5,501 bases of DNA from DATEPR01 sp036503065 (GTDB taxonomy: Bacteria > Actinomycetota > Actinomycetes > Mycobacteriales > Pseudonocardiaceae): the NCBI GenBank assembly GCA_036503065.1, contig DASXXM010000030.1, forward strand, positions 1-5,501, in the 5' to 3' direction. Every line of letters begins with the position of its first letter. Position 1 is the stretch's first letter. The position numbers were made by a program, and so were the translations under genes. The notes below the pieces were generated by a model, which saw only the letters and a list, made by a program, of their open reading frames with translations, did not search any database and was not told the DNA's origin. Shown piece by piece: positions 1-5,501 of this stretch.

Positions 1-378
1 AAGGCCCAGCGCCTGCTGCGCTGTCCAGCCGGCGGGCACCGGCACCGCCGCTGCTGCGGGCAACATCAGGTACTCGGCGAAGGCACCGTCGCCGACTCCG
101 ACGACACGAGCCCCCGGCTGCGGGTCGGTCACCGCATCGCCGACCGCAACGATCTCGCCCGCGGCCTCGAAACCGGCCACGTACGGTGGCCGGGGACCAC
201 CGAGAAACGTGCCGTAGGCCTTCGAGATGTCGGCGAAGTTGATCCCGGCGGCGGCGACACGGATCAGGACCTCCCCTCGGCCGGGGACCGGCACCGGCGC
301 ATCGGTGATCAGGCGCATGTCCTGCGGACCGTTGCGGGAGGTCTGCCGCAGGGCGCGCATGGTGGTGGGGATGCTCAT
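1..378 (-). CDS. Zinc-independent MDR family oxidoreductase (NADPH:quinone oxidoreductase-like), N-terminal part, cut by window edge
   Basis: This is the first 126 codons of a medium-chain dehydrogenase/reductase; the rest lies beyond the left edge. Such enzymes are soluble and reduce quinones, enones or similar carbonyls with NADPH. The reading begins MSIPTTMRAL and shows the GroES-like N-terminal domain: an LIRVAAAGINFADI stretch at about residues 40-53, then VAGFEAAGEIVAVGD at about 66-80, and the EYL segment near residue 104. Where zinc alcohol dehydrogenases carry a Cys ligand and a GHE motif, this protein has GINFAD and GFE, which is typical of the zinc-free quinone oxidoreductase branch. 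The Rossmann NADPH site would lie in the missing part. The ATG at 378 is preferred because a GAAAGGA Shine-Dalgarno-like stretch lies upstream at 396-390; an internal ATG at 360 is the alternative. It is transcribed divergently from the antiporter at 651. The family is fairly sure; the substrate is unknown. Confidence 0.85.
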   Translation of the reverse strand, partial: MSIPTTMRALRQTSRNGPQDMRLITDAPVPVPGRGEVLIRVAAAGINFADISKAYGTFLGGPRPPYVAGFEAAGEIVAVGDAVTDPQPGARVVGVGDGAFAEYLMLPAAAAVPVPAGWTAQQALGL

Positions 379-389
379 GGAATCAACGT

Positions 390-396
390 TCCTTTC
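390..396 (-). promoter_or_regulatory. Ribosome binding site of the MDR oxidoreductase
   Basis: Read on the minus strand this is GAAAGGA, partly complementary to the 16S rRNA 3' end. It lies 11 nt before the ATG at 378, a slightly long spacing. It supports 378 over the internal ATG at 360 as the start. Confidence 0.5.
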
Positions 397-639
397 TCGG
401 CGTGCATGATCGAGACCGGCCCGTCCAGCGGGCCGCGGCGTCCACCAGGTAGACCTCCGCCGCCGCGAAAAGGAATCGACTGCCCCGAATCGCCCGCGGA
501 TCACACCGAGCGCCGCCCACAACGGGGCAGGTCAGCGCCGTCAGTGGTCCGTCTGCCGGCAACCGCCCGGTACTACGTCGTCTGAGCCTTTTGTGCCTGC
601 CGACCGTGTGGCAGCGTCCCGCTGGATAGTGCAGGTCAC

Positions 640-645
640 AGGAGG
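640..645 (+). promoter_or_regulatory. Strong ribosome binding site of the antiporter
   Basis: AGGAGG, a perfect Shine-Dalgarno core, ends 5 nt before the ATG at 651. It fixes the antiporter start and suggests efficient translation. Confidence 0.8.
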
Positions 646-650
646 CAGTC

Positions 651-2006
651 ATGGTTCTCGCGGCCGACTTTGCGCCGTTACCTCAGGTTTCGGCGCACGA
701 GCTCCTCGTCTTCCTGGTGGAGGCGGGCTTACTGCTGGTCACGGCGTTGGTTCTCGGGCGCCTTGCGGTGAAACTCACGCTTCCGGCGATCGCCGGTGAG
801 CTGCTCGCCGGCGTCCTGCTCGGTCCGACGTTGCTCGGGCACCTTGCGCCCGGTGGCTGGCGGTGGTTGTTCCCGTCGACTGTGGGGCAGGCGCACATGA
901 TCGACGGGCTCGGGCAGATCGGGCTCCTGCTGTTGGTCGGGCTGTGCGGGGCCCAACTCGACCTGAAGTACGCCCGCCGTCGTCGCGCCACGGCCATCAA
1001 GGTGAGCTTGGGCGGTCTGCTCGTGCCGCTCGGTATCGGGGTCGCCGCGGGTTTCGTGTTGCCGGGCGTGCTGCTGTCGTCCACGACGACGCGGCCGACG
1101 TTCGCGGTCTTTCTCGGGGTGGCGATGTGTGTCAGTGCCATTCCGGTGATCGCCAAGACGCTGCTGGACATGAAGCTGATGCACCGCGATCTCGGTCAGC
1201 TCACGCTGACCGCCGGCATGGTCACCGACGCGATCGGCTGGTTCCTGTTGTCGGTGGTGTCCGCCATGGCGGTGGGGGGCGTCCACGGTTGGCGGGTGGC
1301 CCTGTCCATCGGCGCGCTCGTCGGCTTCGTGGTCGCGGCCGTACTGGTCGGACGGCCGCTGGTGCGTTGGCTGTTCACGCTCGCCAACCGCAGCGACGAG
1401 TCGGGGCCGTCGGTCGCCACCGCGGTGGTGGTGATTCTGGCCGGTGCGGCCATCACGCAGTCGCTGGGGCTGGAGGCCGTGTTCGGCGCCTTCGTCGCGG
1501 GGACGCTCATCGGCGCGCCCGGGATGAGCGAGGTGGTCTCACCCGTTCGGCTGGCCTCGTTGCGGACGTTCGCCATGTGGGTGGGCGCGCCGCTCTTCCT
1601 GGCCACCGCCGGGCTGCGGATGGACCTCACCGCACTGCGTCAGCCGACCGTGCTGGTGTCCGCCCTGGTGGTGCTTGCCGTGGCGATCGTCGGGAAGTTC
1701 GCGGGCGCCTACCTCGGCGGCCGCCTGTCCCGGCTGTCCCGGCGGGAGTGTCTCGCGCTCGGCGCCGGCATGAACGCCCGTGGCGTGGTCGAAGTGGTGG
1801 TCGCGCTGGCAGGTCTGCGGCTCGGGGTGCTCACCTCCGCCACTTACACGATCATCGTGCTGGTCGCGGTCGTCACCTCGCTGATGGCGCCGCCGCTGCT
1901 GCGACGGGCCATGGCCGCCATCGACGACACCGCGGAGGAACGACTTCGGGAGATCGACCAGGCTCGCTGGTCCGAACCGGAACCTTCGGTGGCCGGACTC
2001 GGGTAG
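651..2006 (+). CDS. Cation:proton antiporter, CPA2 / Na+(K+)/H+ exchanger family
   Basis: A complete 451-aa integral membrane protein expected to exchange Na+ or K+ for protons across the cytoplasmic membrane. It is almost entirely hydrophobic, with about 12-13 membrane segments, roughly at residues 15-37, 45-62, 86-104, 115-139, 150-170, 181-206, 215-242, 255-275, 277-292, 305-322, 332-356, 366-392 and 397-418. Family landmarks are LPAIAGELLAGVLLGPT (44-60), a GLLLLVGLCGAQLDL stretch (91-105) like the conserved G-LLF-GLE motif, the helix break SAIP (162-165), the ion-site helix GMVTDAIGW (189-197) with Asp193, and GMNARGVVEVVVA (373-385), the usual G-RG-E signature. The tail after the last helix is only about 30 residues, so there is no KTN/RCK nucleotide-binding domain as in KefB/KefC. 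The start is fixed by AGGAGG at 640-645; the stop is TAG. It converges on glnE with 9 bp between stop codons. Ion preference cannot be read from the sequence. The family call is firm. Confidence 0.9.
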   Translation: MVLAADFAPLPQVSAHELLVFLVEAGLLLVTALVLGRLAVKLTLPAIAGELLAGVLLGPTLLGHLAPGGWRWLFPSTVGQAHMIDGLGQIGLLLLVGLCGAQLDLKYARRRRATAIKVSLGGLLVPLGIGVAAGFVLPGVLLSSTTTRPTFAVFLGVAMCVSAIPVIAKTLLDMKLMHRDLGQLTLTAGMVTDAIGWFLLSVVSAMAVGGVHGWRVALSIGALVGFVVAAVLVGRPLVRWLFTLANRSDESGPSVATAVVVILAGAAITQSLGLEAVFGAFVAGTLIGAPGMSEVVSPVRLASLRTFAMWVGAPLFLATAGLRMDLTALRQPTVLVSALVVLAVAIVGKFAGAYLGGRLSRLSRRECLALGAGMNARGVVEVVVALAGLRLGVLTSATYTIIVLVAVVTSLMAPPLLRRAMAAIDDTAEERLREIDQARWSEPEPSVAGLG

Positions 2007-2017
2007 CGGGCCCGGTC
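1996..2017. terminator. Possible bidirectional hairpin terminator across the convergent stop codons
   Basis: GACTCGGG (1996-2003) can pair with CCCGGTC (2011-2017), giving 7 base pairs with T1999 bulged and a 7-nt loop, TAGCGGG. The loop contains the antiporter stop codon, and the right arm overlaps the glnE stop (complement of 2016-2018). No T tract follows on either strand, so it is not a classical intrinsic terminator. Hairpins without a T tract have been proposed as terminators in actinobacteria. With only 9 bp between genes it is the only visible candidate, but a stem this short could be chance. Confidence 0.3.
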
Positions 2018-5000
2018 ATTCGTAGAAGACCCGTTCGATGACGGCGCGGGCGCGGCGCGTGGTGCGGCGGTAGTCGTCGAGGAACTCGCCCGGCTCGGTG
2101 ACGGTGTCGCCGGTGGCGGCGCTGGCGACCGCGGCCAGCTCGCGGGCCTGGGTGGGCAGCTGGTCGGATGCCTTGCCGCGCACCAGCATCGTGGCGTTGC
2201 GGGCCCTGGTGGCCAGGGTCCACGCGGCGCGCAACGCCTCGGCGTCCGTGGTCGCCAGCAGGCCGGCGGCGACTGCGGCCGCGATGCCGGCCAGGGTGGC
2301 CGTGGTGCGCAGGCCGGGGACCTCGTGCGCGTGCCGCAACTGGAGCAACTGCACCGTCCACTCCACGTCGGCCAGGCCACCGCGGCCCAGTTTGGTGTGC
2401 GTCGACGGGTCGGCGCCACGCGGCAGGCGTTCACTGTCGACCCTGGCCTTGATGCGGCGGATCTCCCGGACCTTCGCCTGGTCGAGGCCGCCTGCCGGGT
2501 AGCGGATCGGGTCGATCGTCGCGATGAACCGTGCGGCCAGGTCCGCGTCGCCGGTCACCGGGCGGGCGCGCAGCAGCGCCTGCGCCTCCCATGGTTGGGA
2601 CCACTTGGCGTAGTAGGCGCGGTACGAGTCCAGGGTGCGCACGAGCGGGCCCTGCCGGCCTTCCGGACGCAGGTTGGCGTCGACCTCGAGAGGTGGATCC
2701 TGGCTGGGCGAGCTCAACTCCGTGCGCAGGGCTTCCGCCACCGAACTCGCCCAGCGCACGGCATCCGAGTCCGACACACCGGGGTTCGGCTCGCACACGA
2801 ACAACACGTCGGCGTCCGAGCCGTAGCCGAGTTCGGCACCGCCGAGCCTGCCCATGCCGATCACCGCCAGCCTGGCCGGCGCGGCGCCCTCCGCGTCGGC
2901 CTTGGCTCGCGACACCACGGCCAGCGCGGCATCCAGCACCGCGACCCACACGCCGGACAGCGCCGCACACACGGCAGGCTGCGGCAACAGGTCGAGCAGG
3001 TCGGCGCTGGCCACCCGCAACAGCTCGTGGCGACGGAGCGATCTGGCGGTCGTCACGGCCTCGCCGACCTCGGCGTGCCGCAGCGCGGCTGCGTACAGGG
3101 AATGCGCCACCTCGGTCGGGTCGCGACTGGCGAGTTGGTCGGCGTGCGCGAACATCTGCAGCACCTCGGGTGCCCGAATCATCAGGTCCGGCACCAGTTT
3201 CGACGTGCCGAGCAGGTAGGCCAGGCGTTCCGCGACCGCGCCCTCGTCCCGCAGCAACCGCAGGTACCACGGCGTCCTGGCCAGCGCCTCGGACAGCTTG
3301 CGGTACGCCAGCAGGCCGCCGTCCGGATCGGACGTGCGCGCGAGCAGGTCCAGCAGCACCGGCAGCAGCGTCGTCTGGATCGCGGCGCGCCGCGACACCC
3401 CGTCGGTCAACGCCCTGATGTGCCGCAGTGCCCCGTCCGGCGCGAAGTAGCCCAGGGCGGCCAGCCGGGCCGTTGCCTGGCCGGTGGTCAGCCGCAACGA
3501 CTCGGTCGGCACCCTGGCCACGGATTCCAGCAGCGGCCGGTAGAAGAGCTTCTCGTGCAGCCGACGGACCAGGGCGGCGTGGCGACGGAACTCGGCCAGC
3601 AGCATCGCGCCCGCCGACCGGTCGCGACCGGGCCGGATGCCCATCGCCCTGGCCAGCCAGTGCAGCTCGACGCTGTCGTGCTCGTCGGGGAACAGGTGGG
3701 TGCGACGCAGCCTGCGCAGCTGCAACCGGTGCTCGACGCCACGCAGGAACCGGTAGGACTCACCGAGATCAGCCGCGTCCTTCCGGCCGACGTAGCCGCC
3801 CGCGCCGAGAGCCGCCAGTGCGTCGACGGTGGCGGAGCGGCGCAGCGCCTCGTCGCTGCGGCCGTGCACCAGTTGCAGCAATTGCACGGCGAACTCGACA
3901 TCCCGCAGGCCGCCGCGGCCGAGTTTGAGCTCCCGGTCGACCAGTTCGCTGGGGACGTGCTCCGTCACCCTGCGGCGCATCGCCTGTACGTCGGTGACGA
4001 ACCCGTCCCGGCCGGCCGCCGTCCACACCAACGGGGTGACCACATCCAGGTAGGCCTGGCCGAGCTTGGGGTCGCCGGCGACCGGCCGGGCCTTCAGCAG
4101 CGCCTGGAACTCCCAGGTACGGGCCCAGCGCTGGTAGTAGGCGGCGTGGCCGTCCAGGGTGCGGACCAGTGCGCCCGCCTTGCCCTCCGGGCGCAGCGCC
4201 GCGTCCACCTCGAACGCCGCCGAACCCGCGACCCGCATCATGCCGCTGGCCAGCCGGGTGGCCCGCATGATGTCACCGTCGCCGACGAACACGACGTCGA
4301 CGTCACTCACGTAGTTCAGCTCGCGGCCGCCGCACTTGCCCATCGCGATGACGGCCAGTTCGCCGCTCGACCCACCGTTCGTCCTGGTCAGCTCGGCGGC
4401 CGACACCGCGAGCGCGGCCCGCAACGCTGCTTCGGCCAGCTCGGTCAGCTCGGCGGCGACCGTCTCGTAGTCCGATCGCGGCAGGTCCGGGTCCACCAGG
4501 TGCCCGAGGTCGGCGGCGGCGATCTCCAGCAGCAGGCCGCGATACGCCAGTCGCAGTGCGCGCACCGCATCGGCGCCGGTCAGCGTGGCCGTGGCGCCAT
4601 CCGGGGTGCCGGGCGGCGGGCCGGCCGGGTCGGCGCCGACGGCGGTGAGCAGGGTCGCGGTGAACGCGGAACTCGGCGTGCGGTTGCCGTTGCCCCGACC
4701 GGTCAGCCGCTGCCACTGTGCCGGTTGGGCGACCAGGAAATCGGTCAGGGCGGTCGACGTGCCGAGCACCGCGCACAACCTGCCGCGCAGGCCGTCGTCG
4801 GCACGCAGGGCCTCGTCCAGGGCGGGCCAGCCGGCCGGGTCGCCTTCGCGCAGCCGGTCAAGACCGCGCAGCGCCATGTCCGGATCCGGACTGCGGGACA
4901 ACGCGATGAGGACCGGCTCACCTCCGTCGGCCGGCCCTGCCGCACCCCACCAGCCTGCCGCGCGAAGGTCGCGTTCGGCTCGCTCCTCGGTCAACCCGAA

Positions 5001-5039
5001 GCGAGCCGGCGCCGGCATGGAACGAGGGCGGGCTGTCAT
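2016..5039 (-). CDS. glnE: Bifunctional glutamine synthetase adenylyltransferase / adenylyl-removing enzyme
   Basis: GlnE attaches AMP from ATP to a conserved tyrosine of glutamine synthetase, lowering its activity when nitrogen is plentiful, and removes it by phosphorolysis when nitrogen is scarce. It is cytoplasmic. The 1007-aa product is similar in length to other GlnE proteins (about 950-1000 aa) and shows the diagnostic internal duplication. The N-terminal (removing) half has GKCGGRELNYVSDVD at 234-248 (Asp246, Asp248), VDAALRPEG at 278-286 and KLGRGGL-DVE at 372-382. The C-terminal (transferring) half has GRLGGAELGYGSDAD at 730-744 (Asp742, Asp744), VDANLRPEG at 786-794 and KLGRGGLADVE at 883-893. 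Both metal-binding DxD cores are intact, so both activities are expected. A helical linker fills about 490-640. I chose the ATG at 5039; a TTG directly before it (5042) adds one residue, and an ATG at 5018 would trim seven. No clear Shine-Dalgarno precedes any of them. The gene lies 6 bp after the GNAT gene, which suggests translational coupling. No glutamine synthetase gene is in view. Confidence 0.96.
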   Translation of the reverse strand: MTARPRSMPAPARFGLTEERAERDLRAAGWWGAAGPADGGEPVLIALSRSPDPDMALRGLDRLREGDPAGWPALDEALRADDGLRGRLCAVLGTSTALTDFLVAQPAQWQRLTGRGNGNRTPSSAFTATLLTAVGADPAGPPPGTPDGATATLTGADAVRALRLAYRGLLLEIAAADLGHLVDPDLPRSDYETVAAELTELAEAALRAALAVSAAELTRTNGGSSGELAVIAMGKCGGRELNYVSDVDVVFVGDGDIMRATRLASGMMRVAGSAAFEVDAALRPEGKAGALVRTLDGHAAYYQRWARTWEFQALLKARPVAGDPKLGQAYLDVVTPLVWTAAGRDGFVTDVQAMRRRVTEHVPSELVDRELKLGRGGLRDVEFAVQLLQLVHGRSDEALRRSATVDALAALGAGGYVGRKDAADLGESYRFLRGVEHRLQLRRLRRTHLFPDEHDSVELHWLARAMGIRPGRDRSAGAMLLAEFRRHAALVRRLHEKLFYRPLLESVARVPTESLRLTTGQATARLAALGYFAPDGALRHIRALTDGVSRRAAIQTTLLPVLLDLLARTSDPDGGLLAYRKLSEALARTPWYLRLLRDEGAVAERLAYLLGTSKLVPDLMIRAPEVLQMFAHADQLASRDPTEVAHSLYAAALRHAEVGEAVTTARSLRRHELLRVASADLLDLLPQPAVCAALSGVWVAVLDAALAVVSRAKADAEGAAPARLAVIGMGRLGGAELGYGSDADVLFVCEPNPGVSDSDAVRWASSVAEALRTELSSPSQDPPLEVDANLRPEGRQGPLVRTLDSYRAYYAKWSQPWEAQALLRARPVTGDADLAARFIATIDPIRYPAGGLDQAKVREIRRIKARVDSERLPRGADPSTHTKLGRGGLADVEWTVQLLQLRHAHEVPGLRTTATLAGIAAAVAAGLLATTDAEALRAAWTLATRARNATMLVRGKASDQLPTQARELAAVASAATGDTVTEPGEFLDDYRRTTRRARAVIERVFYE

Positions 5040-5045
5040 CAACGT

Positions 5046-5501
5046 TCACGTTAGCCGGACCGGACGGAAACCGACCTCCAGGGCGTCACAGACGGCACCG
5101 AAACCCAGCCGTTGGTAGATGGAGTTGGACACCGGGTTGGCCAGGTCGGTGAACAACACGACGTGCTCGGCGCCGCGGTCCAGCGCCCACCGCGCGGCGG
5201 CGGCGGTGACGGCGGAACCGTAGCCACGGCCACGGAACTCGGCCGGCGTGTAGACCGGGCCGATCCGGGACATGGCGCCCTCCATCGGTCGGCCAACGGC
5301 GGCGTACGCGACCGGCACGCCGGCCACCCGCCACACGAGCTGGCCGTTGCCCATCGCCAGCGACGCCTGGACCTCCTTGGTCGACTCGGCCAGGGTGAAG
5401 GTGTCCGTACGCTGACTGACCGCCTCGGTGACAAAGGCCATGCGCCAGCCGGCCAGCAGGTCGACGTCGTCTGCCGAGCCCTCGGCGGGCTCGCCCGGCA
5501 C
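5046..5501 (-). CDS. GNAT family N-acetyltransferase, C-terminal part, cut by window edge
   Basis: The visible 151 residues plus TGA stop contain a GNAT acetyltransferase fold, which transfers an acetyl group from acetyl-CoA to an amine. Numbered from the window edge, a beta-strand region around 54-70 (LVWRVAGVPVAYAAVG) leads to RIGPVYTPAEFRGRGYG (79-95), where RGRGYG is the acetyl-CoA pyrophosphate loop. This is followed by the helix SAVTAAAARWAL, strand HVVLFTDL (113-120) and NPVSNSIYQRLGF (122-134), the usual C-terminal motif with its Tyr. The frame stays open to the edge. The first codon, GTG at 5501-5499, could be read as a start, but an internal valine of a longer protein is more likely, because relatives with this motif set that I recall are near 270-290 aa with a poorly conserved N-terminal half. 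The substrate is unknown. It sits directly upstream of glnE on the same strand with a 6-bp gap, so the two are probably one transcript. Confidence 0.82.
   Translation of the reverse strand: MPGEPAEGSADDVDLLAGWRMAFVTEAVSQRTDTFTLAESTKEVQASLAMGNGQLVWRVAGVPVAYAAVGRPMEGAMSRIGPVYTPAEFRGRGYGSAVTAAAARWALDRGAEHVVLFTDLANPVSNSIYQRLGFGAVCDALEVGFRPVRLT

Larger units (their letters stand above)
379..650. promoter_or_regulatory. Divergent intergenic region between oxidoreductase and antiporter
   Basis: These 272 bp separate two divergently transcribed genes and must hold the start signals for both unless transcription enters from further away. I found no convincing -35/-10 pair on either strand. Visible structure is limited to an 8-bp inverted repeat (CTGCCCCG at 480-487 and CGGGGCAG at 523-530), an 8-bp palindrome TGCCGGCA at 554-561, and a 5-bp hairpin CAGCG-TCC-CGCTG at 612-624. 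All are short enough to arise by chance at this GC content. A minus-strand open frame (652-383) spans the region, but its translation (Arg/Cys-rich, no recognisable domain) looks like GC-driven noise. Confidence 0.45.

Noticed and set aside
612..624. CAGCG-TCC-CGCTG mini-hairpin upstream of the antiporter
   Set aside because: A 5-bp stem with a 3-nt loop is expected by chance in GC-rich DNA; there is no further support for a regulatory role.
383..652. An 89-codon minus-strand frame filling the divergent intergenic region
   Set aside because: No Shine-Dalgarno, no recognisable domain and Arg/Cys-rich noise-like composition; it would cover the antiporter ribosome binding site and overlap that of the oxidoreductase.
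863..2041. A 392-codon plus-strand frame overlapping the antiporter
   Set aside because: It is a frame-shifted shadow: Arg/Gly/His-rich with no membrane segments or family motifs, while the frame at 651-2006 gives a coherent antiporter with a perfect ribosome binding site.
2431..3270. A 279-codon minus-strand frame inside glnE in a second frame
   Set aside because: It is very rich in Arg/Gly/Ala/Pro with no motifs and lies wholly within the well-supported glnE frame.
2700..4350. Near-repeated blocks within glnE (for example around 2620-2870 and 4130-4370)
   Set aside because: These are the ancient internal duplication of the two nucleotidyltransferase domains that defines GlnE, not a recent DNA repeat.
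2325..5054. A 909-codon open frame on the plus strand, antisense to nearly all of glnE
   Set aside because: Its translation is rich in Gln, Arg, His and Gly with no recognisable domain, as expected from reading the complement of Leu/Ala/Arg-rich GC-biased codons. The sense strand encodes an unmistakable GlnE with duplicated catalytic motifs. Long antisense frames are common in genomes this GC-rich.

Overview
The window is very GC-rich (by eye about 70%), with strong G/C preference at third codon positions and long stop-free shadow frames. Together with a long two-domain GlnE, this points to an actinomycete, possibly a Pseudonocardiaceae-like genus. That placement is inference; no 16S or other marker gene is present.

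Layout: (1) 1-378, minus strand: the N-terminal 126 codons of a medium-chain dehydrogenase/reductase of the NADPH:quinone oxidoreductase type, running off the left edge. (2) 379-650: a 272-bp divergent intergenic region with a ribosome binding site at each end, presumably holding both promoters. (3) 651-2006, plus strand: a complete CPA2-type cation:proton antiporter of 451 aa without a cytoplasmic KTN/RCK domain. (4) 2007-2015: a 9-bp convergent gap, with a small hairpin spanning both stop codons. (5) 2016-5039, minus strand: complete glnE, the bifunctional glutamine synthetase adenylyltransferase/adenylyl-removing enzyme, with both nucleotidyltransferase cores intact. (6) 5046-5501, minus strand: the C-terminal part of a GNAT N-acetyltransferase that ends 6 bp before glnE and is probably co-transcribed with it.

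Functionally there are two units. The GNAT-glnE pair is a minus-strand unit in which glnE controls nitrogen assimilation by reversible adenylylation of glutamine synthetase. The divergent quinone-oxidoreductase/antiporter pair could be a small stress or ion-homeostasis unit sharing one control region, but that link is speculative.

No mobile elements, tRNA/rRNA genes, CRISPR arrays or clear long repeats were seen. The window reads mostly as ordinary chromosome. The points most worth checking are the residue pair at the antiporter ion site, the divergent arrangement with the oxidoreductase, the stop-codon hairpin, and the start and coupling of glnE.
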